From the NCBI GenBank assembly GCA_963971225.1, contig OZ020270.1, forward strand, positions 13,441,817 to 13,505,816: 64,000 nucleotides of DNA, read 5' to 3'. The stretch is from Melieria omissa. Its lineage: Eukaryota; Arthropoda; Insecta; Diptera; Ulidiidae. The notes beneath the pieces were generated by a model. The model was not told the origin of the DNA. It worked only from the letters and a program-made list of their open reading frames with translations, and made no database searches. Shown here piece after piece: positions 1 to 9,531 of this stretch. Numbering within the stretch: position 1 is the stretch's first letter; each line of letters starts with the position of its first letter. The position numbers were made by a program, and so were the translations under genes.

Positions 1-754
1 CTCTAAGTCTCTTTGTCCGCTGCAAACCTCCTACTGTATCGATAACACGCCCCTTAAGTCTCTCAGTGAGATTACGGACCTTGGAGTTATTTTTGACTCT
101 AAGCTCACTTTTTCCAGCCATCTTAACTTTACTCTTTCTAAAGCTTACTCTATGCTTGCTTTTGTTAGGCGGAACAGTGTTGACTTCACTGATCCTTACA
201 CCGTAAAAACGCTTTTTAAGCTTATGTCCGGTCAGTGCTTGAATATGCGGTTTTCATTTGGAGACCATATCACAGTGTGCATATAAAACGACTTGAACGA
301 GTCCAGAAAGTGTTTTTAAAATATGCACTTCGATCTTTGAGATTTGTTGACCCTGTTCCGTCGTACGGCTCTATGTGCTCCTTATGATATGCAAATCAAG
401 TCCCTCGAAGACAGGAGGAAGATTCTCTCCATGACCTTTGTATTCGATTTAGTTATTGGTGGTATTGACTGTCCCTTATTGCTTGATAGAATCAACTTTC
501 ATGTTCCTGCCAAACAGTTGCGGAATTATGAAATTTTCAATCTTGCCTGCTGTCGTACTAACTACGCCCAATTTGCGCCCCTGGCTAGAACTTTGGCTGA
601 AGTTAATTCACTTTATAATTTTATTGATTTTTCATCTTCCAAATTGTCTTTTAAACATAGCTTAAACACTTAATTTAAGTAACTAATCTGTAGTTAGTCT
701 GTAAGCTACTTAACTGTACAATAGACTCAAATAAATAAATAAATAAATAAATAT
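1..754 (+). mobile_element. 3' end of a non-LTR (LINE) retrotransposon, truncated by the window start
   Basis: Translation of the first 250 bases gives DLGVIFDSKLTFSSHL followed by a KAYSMLAFVRR-like stretch, the block that follows the reverse transcriptase fingers/palm in jockey- and R1-like LINEs. The reading frame then shifts, and 344-673 continues with the C-terminal block (KSLEDRRKILSMTFVFDLV, then HVPAKQLRN). The copy ends in an (AAAT)n tail at about 729-754, a LINE 3' hallmark that also fixes the plus orientation. At least one frameshift lies between about 245 and 345, so this copy is dead. The catalytic RT core lies outside the window. Clade assignment (jockey-like) is inferred from motif style only. 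Confidence 0.8.
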
Positions 755-1380
755 AACAGATAATAATCATTAATCGCCCAAAAATAAATGATTTCGCAAG
801 AAAGCCTGTTCCCGTGGACTCAGTTTAGAGGTTTAATTTATAAAAGTATGCCAAAATCTTAAAGTTATACAAAGTAGATGTTGACACCAATGAACCAATA
901 CAAATTAACATTATTCGATTTCCCGAAGAAGGAAATGAATATATTCGGCTGACCCACATTGCGCCCCATCGTGTCCTTTCACTGAGTATCTTTTCTTTAG
1001 TGAATGTACTGCTGAGGATAACTCACACGATTCTATTATTGGCTTCCTTTCTTTTCACAAAATCAGAAGCCCATAAAGTAACTTTTCCAATTTTTTATAG
1101 AATTAACGGCGTTACGTTATCATTCTTGGGATGAATTTCACACCACATATGCAATGGTGACGCAAGGGAACGTTGCGAACTGCAGCAACGAGTAATTTGT
1201 TTGTTTGTCGCTAACGTGAATATTTTAGAGAAACGTAATCAAGCTTGTTCACATTTTTTTTGGAAATTTGTAGGAATTTATTACTTGCTAGAAATCGTAC
1301 AACTTATATGTATGTACTATTTACTTATATTGAAAGATTCAATCAAGATTTTCATACCTGAAACAAAGTTTTCGTCCCAT
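755..1380. other. AT-rich spacer, nothing recognised
   Basis: I see no supported ORF, repeat terminus or RNA gene here. The short open stretch at 1201-1383 has no recognisable protein features. Confidence 0.4.
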
Positions 1381-1720
1381 TGAGTTTCGATCCAATGGGC
1401 GAAGCTACGCCCTTTATTGAATGCCCTATTCTCCTTCTCCCTTTTCCCCTGTCGAAAAACATGACCCAATAGTAAGTTCGATCTTAGTGTCATTGATGTG
1501 CGACTTATAGTTCCGAAGTTATATACAAAATTTGGATCGTTAAAAGAGTGCCACGCCTATTATTAAACGCCTACAAAATACTTCCAGTGGAACAATATGT
1601 CTACATGGAGACACTGCACGAAATGGCAATTTTGTATGACTCATAATTTCGATTTTACTCCATAGTAAACAGGGTTGTAAAGCTATCGCCACGCCCTGTT
1701 ACCAACACAAAACAAAACAA
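1381..1720. repeat. Fragment of the GC-core satellite-like repeat B
   Basis: It contains GGGCGAAGCTACGCCC, the phrase tcattgatgtgcgacttatagttcc and two further gccacgcc cores. These are the signature phrases of the tandem units at 37.3-39.3, 40.4-41.4 and 54.9-56.4 kb. It is non-coding and degenerate. Confidence 0.6.
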
Positions 1721-1798
1721 AAATGCTAGAAACGACACTTTGAAACCAAATCCAATAAAATTCACATTGCATCGACCGATTCCTTGAGTTCAGTACTA

Positions 1799-2134
1799 AT
1801 AATTTTAATAATAATTGATTGGCACGACAGCCCGCTTACGCGAAACTAAGGCCTAGCTTCCCGCAACCACCCGTGTTGTGCGTGTGAATTTTGTACGCGG
1901 GTGGAAGGGACCTACAGTTTTATGCCGGTTCCGAACGGCAGGTTGGGAGCTTTTTCATAGGCAATTTTTACTCTCAGAGGTTTGCCATTTCCAGCTGAGA
2001 GGACAGCCACCGAAAGAGAAAGCGAGTTTCCCGTTATTTTTTTTAGGTGTTACTACATGCAGAATTCGAACTTGCGTCGATCTGCATGCGACTCGCTGGA
2101 CCGCGCACTAACCAACTGAGCCACGGCGGCTGCC
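1799..2134 (-). mobile_element. tRNA-derived SINE, copy A
   Basis: On the minus strand this reads as a tRNA-like head (GCCGTGGCTCAGTTGGTTAG as A box, GTTCGAATTC as B box), a roughly 200 bp body and an AT-rich tail ending near 1799. It is the same family as the copies at 10828, 38137 and 62477. A short direct repeat, GTACTA (1793-1798 and 2135-2140), is a possible but weak target-site duplication. A 77-codon open stretch inside it recurs in the other copies and is a by-product of the SINE, not a gene. Confidence 0.88.
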
Positions 2135-2149
2135 GTACTATGGGTCATA

Positions 2150-2340
2150 AAATGACCCTAAGGTCAAATTTGTATAGTTGCTCATTTGCACGTAAACCAG
2201 TGTTTCAAATAAGATGAAATTTAGCGTATATTCAAATGGCATAAAATTAGTCACTGAGTCCAAAGAAAAACAGTTTTTACCAGAAATAAGAAAGTTACGG
2301 CTCTTTAAAGTCAAATTTTACTCGAAAATGACCCTAAGGT
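2150..2340. repeat. Direct repeat aaatgaccctaaggt, two copies
   Basis: The 15 bp phrase occurs at 2150-2164 and 2326-2340, just upstream of the hAT coding block. The first copy overlaps the short palindrome gggtcataaaatgaccc. It could be leftover target duplication of a lost insertion or hAT subterminal repeats. Confidence 0.45.
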
Positions 2341-2355
2341 AACAAAAGTGTTAAA

Positions 2356-2677
2356 ATGATGGATGACTCGGGATTAAAAAAATTCGCGAAATTTCTTGTA
2401 AAAGTCGGTGCTGATTATGGCGAAAATGTAGACGTCGAAAATTTGATGCCTCATCCAACAACTGTATCAAGGAATGTAGCGCAGCTTCATGACAAATATT
2501 TCATCGCAGTAAAAACTAAACTTGACATCAGGAATGGCTACGGAGTTACAACCGACCTATGGACAGACAACTACTTGAAAATGTCTGACCTTGCCGTCAC
2601 GATTCACTACGTGCAGCATGGAAATGTGGAATGCAGACTTCTTGGACTTAAGTCGATGGATGGTGAAAAATCAACCG
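2356..2677 (+). pseudogene. hAT transposase, upstream exon (Hermes/hobo-like), first catalytic Asp
   Basis: The block reads MMDDSGLKKFAKFLVKVG, then LMPHPTTVSRNV, then GVTTDLWTDNYLKMS. TTDLWTDN carries the first Asp of the hAT RNase H-like active site. The exon ends in the codon phase of acc-G followed directly by GTGAG, a splice donor. Joining it to the acceptor at 8957 restores the expected hAT continuation (STGEN, then IKLKVWKTL). No BED zinc finger is visible upstream, so the true N-terminus is missing or lies on an unrecognised exon. The coding block itself is open; the downstream exons are broken. Confidence 0.85.
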
Positions 2678-2770
2678 GTGAGAAAAAAACCTTTATTAGG
2701 CAATATACCCTTATTACTGCTACTTTAATTGATTTTTATATTAAAATATCATAATTTTTGTGTACTAATA

Positions 2771-3058
2771 TGTCGCGTCCATGCTAACTCTTCAAAGGGT
2801 TCCGGTGGGCCACTTGCTCGCTCTATAATTTCACAATAACTCCATCTCTATGCTTCAATTCATTGCTTACTTTTTTTCATTTTCATTGCGAACCCGAATT
2901 CAGTTTCATTGCTTACTCGATTTCTAATAATTTTCTTTGCAAGTAAAAGTACTTGTTTTGCAACAAGTAGATAACTTCTATCAACGACTTTTGCTACTGG
3001 TGCCCTCCGCAACTCCCTTCGAGCAGCAATGTTATTATAGCGTTCACCGGCTACGACA
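2771..3058 (-). repeat. gypsy-E 3' LTR
   Basis: A 288 bp direct repeat of 6765-7051 with TG/CA termini, downstream of the minus-strand genes. Confidence 0.9.
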
Positions 3059-3346
3059 CGGCCATTCTGACAAGTCTCACGTCCCTGTGTGAAACCATTG
3101 TCTGTAAGTTAATTCACCCATTCGGTCAATCCTGACCATCAAGTAATAAGTAAACGATTTTATCTCTTTATCTAAATGTTACAATGTCATTATTATAACA
3201 ACCAGTCAAATGTTATAGCACTAGCTTAAAACCACAACTACCACAACTTTGCGATAGCACATAAGTGTCAATGGATGACACAACCCTCAAACACGGTCAC
3301 CTCCTTTCGATGATGCACCAGTGTCACTATTTAGCATTATCAATCA

Positions 3347-3805
3347 CATTCACCTTCATCTGGTGAAACACCAGGACCTCTATCCGTACCTCTATCCGGT
3401 CCTATCATTACACATTCACCTCCATCCGGTGAGACACCAGGACCTCTATCCGGTCCTCTTATTACACATTCACCTCCATCCGGTGAGACACCAGGACTTC
3501 TATCCAGTCCTCTCATTACACATTCACCTCCATCCGGTGAGAGACCAGGACCTCTATCCAGTCCTCTTATTACACATTCACCTCCATCCGGTGAGACACC
3601 AGGACCTCTATCCGGTCCTCTCATTACACATTCACCTCCATCCGGTGAGACACCAGGACCTCTATCCAGTCCTCTCATTACACATTCACCTCCATCCGGT
3701 GAGACACCAGGACCTCTATCCGGTCCTCTCATTACACATTCACCTTCATCCGGTGAGATACCAGGACCTATATCCGGTCCTATCATTACACCTTCATCGT
3801 TACTT
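3347..3805. repeat. 54-bp minisatellite inside gypsy-E, about 8.5 units
   Basis: The unit contains cattcacctccatccggtga and recurs every 54 bases with few changes. Because 54 is a multiple of three, long frames stay open on both strands: 18-residue repeats containing GPDRGPGVSPDGG on the minus strand, and His/Leu/Pro-rich repeats on the plus strand. It lies between the integrase remnant and the 3' LTR, so it could be an extended pol or env-position reading frame on the minus strand. No homology supports that. Similar gccat..tctgacag phrases flank the array on both sides (about 3062 and 3815). Confidence 0.85.
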
Positions 3806-3930
3806 AGTGATACTGCCATCCTGACAGCTCACACGTCTCAGTGTGAGAAGCCAAAGAAATTTTAATCAATTAAATCTTCGTTTATCAAAGTTTACTAACA
3901 CGATTAGTTACAAAATGATAGGCTTCTTAA

Positions 3931-4416
3931 CCCATTGCTGCCCAATGGGTAAAATTTTACCCATGAAAATTGATTTTTTTTTTAAATCACAAAAAAGTCA
4001 ATGTTTGAGATCTCTCAAAACCATTGATAGGGATAGTTAGGGTAAAGATGAAACTACGTTAACCTAGTGAAGGTCACCCTAAAATTTCGGCATCTAGCTA
4101 GAGTTACCAGACTTCAAATATCGTGAATTTTTCGAAGGTGGAAAATGTGGCGAAACGTAGTGGCCTTAGAACTTAACAAAAATCTGCCTCCTAACTCACC
4201 TGTAAAAAATACAACTTTCGTTCACATGTTTAGCTGATCACTTCACAAAGTATGGAAAAAAGTTACTATTGCTGCGTAATGGGTACAAAATACCTAATGA
4301 ATATCTCAGCAACGTGCAGAGATATAAAGCTGAAATTTTGTTTCTGATCATTTTTAGGTCGTGTATGAAATTTTATCAAAATCGTATGGGCGGAACTGTT
4401 ACCGGGCAGCAATGGG
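3931..4416. mobile_element. piggyBac-type MITE (486 bp, TTAA target)
   Basis: The termini are the perfect 13 bp inverted repeat CCCATTGCTGCCC / GGGCAGCAATGGG, flanked on both sides by TTAA (3927-3930 and 4417-4420). TTAA duplication with a CC-starting terminus is the piggyBac signature. There is no transposase. A perfect 20 bp palindrome lies just inside the left end (3945-3964). It is inserted inside gypsy-E. Confidence 0.85.
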
Positions 4417-4610
4417 TTAACCTGGTTCAGTTATCCGTAAGTGTGGACAAGTCCTATTTTCTAAGTCATGTGCTACTAGGTCTATTCGTTCTGTAACTGC
4501 TCATCAACTACCGTTTAACTTTTACTTCCATTATCTAAATCAAAGTCGACAGAATCTGGCATTCCTCTTAACCGATCATGTGCATGTACGGTCGGTCAGA
4601 ACTCAATGTT

Positions 4611-5060
4611 TTAAGTATGCACCGGTGCCCATCCAACACCTCTACGACGTAAAATGGGCCTTTGTACTTTGGATCTTCGTTGGCAACAAAACAAAATCAT
4701 CAACAGAAAATCGTTGGACTTGGGACTTTCTAAGTTAATTTCTTCTTCAGTGTCATCAATCATCAATTCTAAAGGTCTACCAGATTTACCAATTAATAAT
4801 TCTAGTGGTGTAAATTTAGTAACGCGATTGAATGAGCAATTTAAAGCTAATTGCACTTCAAGGAGGGCATCCTGCAAAGAGCGATTGGTTGTTTCTACAG
4901 CAGTGAGCATATTCTTTAACGTACTCATGGTATGTTCAACTTGACCATTTGCACGAAAGCTGCATGTTGCTATTCAATGCAGGTTGATATTAGTGACGTG
5001 TAAAAATTGCGGAATTCGCGGCTGGAGAAACATCGACCTTGGTCAGCAATTATTATTTTC
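4611..5060 (-). pseudogene. gypsy-E integrase remnant
   Basis: The minus strand reads MSTLKNMLTAVETTNRSLQD, then LALNCSFNRVTKFTPLELL, the region after the integrase core of Ty3/gypsy Pol. Just upstream, in broken frames, are a DQGRCFSS-like phrase (second catalytic Asp) and an ANGQVEHT-like phrase (catalytic Glu). No single frame joins them, so the gene is dead. Confidence 0.7.
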
Positions 5061-5848
5061 CAAAGGTTTGCTGTGGGTGGGCGGTAGCGGATTTCTGGAG
5101 AAAAAGAAGCGCATGGCTCATGTGCTTCCCGGCTCTATGAATCATATCAAAGTCAAATGCTTATAGAGAAGCCCACCACCTGTGTACTCTTGGGGTAAGG
5201 TCGAGCTTCTTGCAAGCAGACTGTAGAGAATTGCAGCCTGTATAAACGGAAAACTTACGTTTTTCGGGACTTAATCAGTACGGCCTACGACATACACATC
5301 TATTAGGATCCTTAACGCGAATCCGCATATGGTCTACCTTAGCGTTATTTCTAGGCATATTGCTTATGAAATTATGAAGTTATCGTTAAACTGATTTGGA
5401 ACTTCCATGAAACGTGGTCGAAAATTTTTGGGAATGTCCGTATCAATATTTTCGATATTATACTCTACTGAATTATCAAGTTTACAACAACTGACCACTT
5501 TAGATTTTTCAAGCCGCAAGGTATCAGATGTCATGAGTACGGTAAGACCCAAAGCCAATACATCTTGTCCAAGCATGACGTAACTACGTAAGCAATAATC
5601 TTATAGTACGTAGAAAAAACTTTGAAGCAAATTTGGTCAACCTCAACCAACGTTAAAATTTGTACTGTGCTATTAACGCTTATTGTCCGATACCAGTCAT
5701 AGTTCTAACATTCAATAAACGTTTTCCATGAAATTTATTTCCTACTCATTCTTTTATAAGAGGACACTCAGATACTTAATCGAAATGGAATAAATACGTC
5801 TCACCCAAATGTCGCTATTCTTCTGCTGGTGCCTTCGTGGTGCATGCA
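5061..5848 (-). pseudogene. gypsy-E protease/pol remnant, degenerate
   Basis: A 70-codon minus-strand frame at 5364-5576 (LGQDVLALGLTVLMTS) resembles the C-terminal half of a retroviral-type aspartic protease (ILGxDxL motif). The rest of the interval has many stops. No YxDD motif of RT was seen, so most of RT/RNase H is probably deleted here. Confidence 0.5.
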
Positions 5849-6776
5849 TCAATTGATCAATGGTATGGCACCATTCCGTTTACCATCATGCTTCTTACTT
5901 GCTTTCGGGCAGTGTGATGCATAATGACCAATGTCTTCACAGTTAAAACATAATACCGATTTTATTGGAGCCTCACACCGCCCTTCACGCTGTACATCAC
6001 GCGTTCCAAATCTAGTTGCCTTGTTTCTGCAGTGCGCCGCTTTATGTCCAATTTTGCCACATTCAAAACAATTCAAAGAAAACGGCGCTGGGTTGAATTT
6101 CTTGAAAGCTGGAGCTTCTTCTTCAATGGTGATCTTCCTCTTAGGTATTGTCATCGACTTCAATTCCTGTTGCATACGGCTCCTGCTTCGAATATCAGCG
6201 GTAAAGCACAAACGTCGAACTTGTGGCTTAAATTGGGATATGTGACCCAAGACCATGGATACCGATCTCATCCGCTTACAATTTCTTCCAACGGGACATG
6301 ATTGAGGTCAGCAACGTGGCAGCATATGCAGCAATGCATTCTCCTTCTTTCGGCCTACTAGTCAACAGACCTACTAAAAAGGATGCAGCAGTTTCCGCTT
6401 GGTCAAATCGTGTCAGGAACGCTTCTCTGAATTCACACCACTTCATTCCAGGGAAAGTGACTTGTGACAGCCAATTGGATGCTTGGCCCTTAAGCGCGTG
6501 GTTGAGCATTATCATCAATTCTGCATTTTCTGGGGGTGAATCGCCAACACACATGTCTGTCATTGCTATCCAAGCAGATGCATCCGCATGCCCGCTTTCA
6601 GGGTCGAATTCCGGCAGCTTTATTTCAGCTTCACCCGGAGTGTTCATAGCTTTGATGACGGCCAAAAATTGTTGGTTCTGCTTCTCGAAAATTCTGTCCC
6701 AAGCAGGTGCTGGATTTTGTTGTCCACTAAACTGCCCGGTAGGCTGGTTGCATCCCACTTCTGATGTCGCGTCCAT
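5849..6776 (-). pseudogene. gypsy-E Gag with two zinc knuckles, split by a frameshift
   Basis: The N-terminal part (6776 to 6276) contains EIKLPEFDPESGHADASAW and RFDQAETAASFLV, typical of the Ty3/gypsy Gag matrix/capsid. The frame breaks near 6275. The second part (6271 to 5849) carries two CCHC knuckles, CFECGKIGHKAAHC and CFNCEDIGHYASHC, with canonical CX2CX4HX4C spacing. The first available Met codon lies inside the LTR, and the frame reads straight through the primer-binding site; the true start is unclear. Confidence 0.82.
6747..6764 (-). promoter_or_regulatory. gypsy-E primer-binding site
   Basis: Directly after the 5' LTR, the minus strand reads TCAGAAGTGGGATGCAAC. The TCAGAAGTGGGAT core recurs in the same position in gypsy-A and gypsy-B and, inside TTTGGTGTCAGAAGTGGG, in gypsy-C. 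It is the likely tRNA 3' end primer site for minus-strand DNA synthesis. Confidence 0.7.
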
Positions 6777-7051
6777 GCTAACTCTTCAAAGGGTTCCGGT
6801 GGGCCACCTGCTCGCTCTATAATTTCATAATATGCCATCTCTATGCTTCAATTCATTGCTTACTTTATTTCATTTTCATTGCGAACCCGAATTCAGTTTC
6901 ATTGCTTACTCGGTTTATAATAATTTTCTTTGCAAGTAAAACTACTTGTTTTGCAACAAGTAGATACCTTCTATCAACGACTTTTGCTACTGGTGCCCAC
7001 CGCAACTCCCTTCGAGCAGCAATGTCATTATAGCGTTCACCGGCTACGACA
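6765..7051 (-). repeat. gypsy-E 5' LTR
   Basis: A 287 bp direct repeat of 2771-3058, adjoining the primer-binding site and gag on the minus strand. Confidence 0.9.
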
Positions 7052-7403
7052 AATATATATATATGAGCCCTTGATTTTGAAAGTGGTATAAGTCAAAAAT
7101 TTTAAAAATCTAGTTTATCAGCTATTTCATATCAAACCCTAATAAAATAACATAATCTGAAGAGATTGGCAGTATGCCATGAAAATTAAGTCGATAAAAT
7201 GTGTTTATTTTTTGGTTGGTAAACAAAATACAGTTACTGTTTTTTTTGATAGTGGTATAAGTCAGTCTGTTCACAAAGTTTGGCTAAATAATTAGTAATT
7301 TTGTCATGTCTTCAGATAGCGGTTCAGGTATGATCAAGTAATCCTTTTAATGTAAAAACGTACTATTTATAGTTAATTGTAGACATTATACGGCGAAGAA
7401 ATA

Positions 7404-7970
7404 CGAGGGGCGTTCAATGTATTCTCGGTATGGGTAGGTTAGAAAAAAGATAAAACCTTTAAAAAAATTTATTTTTCAATATAGTCTCGCATGATTTCAA
7501 TACATTTGTTTGATCGCGAAATAAGTTTTTCTATTCCCTTAAAAAAATAATTTTCTTCATGGCCCGAAATGCCCGAAAAATGCTCATTTACAGCGGACTT
7601 GAGCTCATTATCGTCAGCAAAACGCTTTCCCCTGAAGTCTTTTTTTAAATTTGGGAATAATAAGTAGTCACTGGGGGCCAGGTCCGGGCTGTAGGGTTGG
7701 TGGTTAATTTCCTCGAACCCGCACTCTCGTACAGCAGCCTTGGAGAGCCGCGCAGTGTGAACCGGTGCGTTGTCGTGAAGAAGCAACACATCACGTCGCG
7801 TCAGTTATTTTCGTCGTTGCTGACTGGAGGTAGCAAACAAACTAATGAAGTTATCAACATGAAATTTTATATAAATACCCTCAGATAATGTTGTTAGCTA
7901 ATGATATATTTTAATTACCCACAATAATATCAAATCACCCCGATACCGAGAATACATTGAAAGCCCCTCC
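7404..7970 (-). mobile_element. Internally deleted mariner, 567 bp
   Basis: TIRs pair at 7404 (CGAGGGGCGTTCAATGTATT) and 7970 (reverse complement with one terminal mismatch), flanked by TA at 7402-7403 and 7971-7972. Only the C-terminal third of the transposase remains, so about half the element is deleted. It is nested in the Sola-like element. Confidence 0.87.
7469..7789 (-). pseudogene. mariner transposase C-terminal fragment
   Basis: The fragment contains LLHDNAPVHTA (second catalytic Asp) and PYSPDLAPSDYLLF (third Asp), with the DD34D spacing of mariner, followed by KKDFRGKRFADDNELKSAV. The N-terminal helix-turn-helix and first Asp are missing, removed by the internal deletion that created this short copy. 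Confidence 0.9.
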
Positions 7971-7972
7971 TA

Positions 7973-8574
7973 TAAGTAATGCTCCCAAGAAATGGAAACG
8001 AATAAGACTAATATCGTCTTCAGATGAATCAGTTCATACTTTAAAAGTGAATTCGGAACCCTTACAAATGGAAGAAAGTAACACAAAATCAAGAAAGAGG
8101 ACACGAAATCAACGTAATTATGCACAAAATATAAGAAAAATGAAGAGAAATAGTGGAGAGGAATATGAAACAAAAGAGTCTAAGCATGTGAGTGGTAAAT
8201 AGCTTACAGTGATGCCTGCTCAGGACAAAATCGTAACATTAACATAGCTTTAATATGGTTAAAAATTGTTCAGTCATCTGATAATAATGTTGAAACAGTT
8301 GATCATAAATTTATGGTATCCGGCCATTCTTTTTTGCCAAATGATCGCGATTTTGGTTTGATAGAAACTAAAATTAAAAAATCGAATTATTTATACATCC
8401 CTGAGCATTATTATAATTTAATAGAATTATGTAAAAAGAGAAACCCATTTTTGGTAGTACAAATGGTTCAGAAAGATTTCATTTCGAAAATATTGATTTG
8501 CTTCCATTATACACAACCATTAGACCAATAACAGAAGAAAAACGTAAAGATATGATGGATTTACTACCCCACCA
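7973..8574 (+). pseudogene. Sola-like transposase fragment
   Basis: Beyond the mariner insertion, the frame carries a basic KKWKRIRLISSSDES segment. A broken stretch follows: YSDACSGQNRNINIALIW, HKFMVSGHSFLPNDRDFG and IPEHYYNLIELCKKRNPF. The SDxCxGQNRN and GHSFLPxDRDFG motifs are shared by insect proteins that I associate with Sola-type transposases. At least two frame breaks occur, near 8203 and 8490. The family name is from memory of motif style; the class-II nature follows from the TIRs. Confidence 0.6.
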
Positions 8575-8957
8575 ATTTTTCACAAACACTTTATTTCCCT
8601 AAATACTAATAAATAATTTACTTAGTTACAATGAAATTAGTTTGAATAAAATGTTAATTACTAATAAAAATGTTTCCTTGGTGGTGTAAGTCATTTATAA
8701 AGTCATGCAGTTAATTTTGAAAGTGGTATAAGTCATTTCAACCTTTCAAAACCACATTTCCTTTTAAAAATTGTTATAAATTTCACAATCATAATAAATA
8801 CTTGTTTGTTGGCACTACTTTACTGTCGAAAAATCATATTCCATAATACAAAAATATTTTTTAATCCTTTAAAATGCAAAACTCTAAATATCTCGAAACA
8901 AGGAAAATATGACTTATACCACTTTCAAAATCAAGGGCTCATATATTTTTTTTTCAG

Positions 8958-9531
8958 GCGAAAACATTAAATTAAAAGTTTGGAAAACTCTACGAGATTT
9001 TGGTTGTGATTTGAGAGCGAACGCAATTGTTGTTACGGATCGAGGCTCCAATATGATTTCTGATTTTCGTATGTGCAACCACATATATTGCATCAATCAT
9101 TTGTTGAATAATTCTGTAGGAAAATCTATAAAGGAAACACTCGAAATCGCTGAATTAAGTAATACATGTACAAAAACTTGTAAAATATTTAAAAAAAGCT
9201 GTACTCTTCTTTAAAGAGTTTTTGTCCAACTTGCTGGAATACCATTTTTTATTTACTAAGTTCAGTAGAACAAAACTGGGCCGAAATAACATCAATCTTA
9301 CAAGCCAAAAATTAAATGCAGAAAATTGATAATGTTAATTTAAGTTATATTCATGCTGTTGTTAAACTTTTGAGTTCATTTGAAGAAACATCCAAAAAGT
9401 TGGACGTTGAAAATTATGCAACTTTGCATTGGGTATATATTCATATTCATAGATTAAATAAAATTTGTGTTGTTAATCAAGAAGACCATGACGTCATAAA
9501 AAGTTTTAAAGAAAAATTACACTTCTATTTA
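8958..9531 (+). pseudogene. hAT transposase, second exon, first part (second catalytic Asp)
   Basis: From the acceptor the frame reads ENIKLKVWKTLRDFGCD, then IVVTDRGSNM, carrying the second catalytic Asp, then the RMCNHIYCINHLLNNSV Cys/His element of hAT enzymes. The frame shifts near 9200 and reads on as LKSFCPTCWN (the conserved CPTRWN element with Arg changed to Cys). A TAA stop interrupts at about 9314, and the frame continues FIHAVVKLLSSFEETSKK-like. Coding is cut at 9531 by the MITE 9532-10233. Confidence 0.85.

Larger units (their letters stand above)
2771..7051 (-). mobile_element. gypsy-E: Ty3/gypsy LTR retrotransposon, internally deleted, with nested insertion
   Basis: Two LTRs of 288 and 287 bp (2771-3058 and 6765-7051) begin TGTCG and end CGACA. 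They are flanked by the 4 bp target duplication AATA at 2767-2770 and 7052-7055. Genes run on the minus strand: gag beside the right LTR, then protease remnant, integrase remnant and a minisatellite before the left LTR. I found no reverse transcriptase catalytic motif, so the RT/RNase H block appears deleted. The LTRs differ at roughly ten or more positions by eye, so this is an older insertion than gypsy-A or gypsy-B. Confidence 0.87.
7065..8940 (+). mobile_element. Sola-like DNA transposon fragment with 31-bp TIRs
   Basis: Perfect 31 bp inverted repeats (7065-7095 and 8910-8940) begin GAGCCCTTGATTTTGAAAGT. Both flanks are ATAT, compatible with the 4 bp duplication known for Sola, although the AT-rich context makes this weak. 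The core GTGGTATAAGTCA, or close variants, recurs inside each end (about 7242, 8686 and 8722). The interior encodes a fragment with SDACSGQNRN and GHSFLPNDRDFG motifs. A deleted mariner (7404-7970) sits inside. Confidence 0.72.
2678..8957 (+). other. Intron of the hAT transposase gene, swollen by nested insertions
   Basis: The donor GTGAGA starts at 2678. The acceptor TTTTTTTTTCAG ends at 8957 and the exon resumes GGCGAAAAC. The splice keeps the frame and joins two halves of the same hAT protein. Two bounded insertions account for most of the length: a gypsy element (2771-7051, TSD AATA) and a Sola-like element (7065-8940, flanked by ATAT). Removing them leaves an intron of roughly 110 bases, a normal insect intron size. 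Confidence 0.82.

Noticed and set aside
1201..1383. 60-codon frame with a hydrophobic segment
   Set aside because: AT-rich, no homology or context; expected by chance.
1878..2111. A 77-codon frame (MRVNFVRGWKGPTVLC...) recurring almost unchanged at 10841-11083, 38147-38371 and 62501-62734
   Set aside because: It lies inside all four SINE copies, antisense to the SINE. The conservation is that of a repeated element, not a protein family.
3347..3805. CRISPR-like repeat array
   Set aside because: Units are head-to-tail with no unique spacers; it is a 54 bp minisatellite in an insect retrotransposon.
3321..3824. 167-codon His/Leu/Pro-rich plus-strand protein
   Set aside because: It is created by the codon-multiple minisatellite and runs antisense to the host element.
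7957..8202. Gene start at the Met codon at 7957
   Set aside because: That Met lies inside the mariner terminal repeat (7404-7970); the real coding piece begins after 7972.
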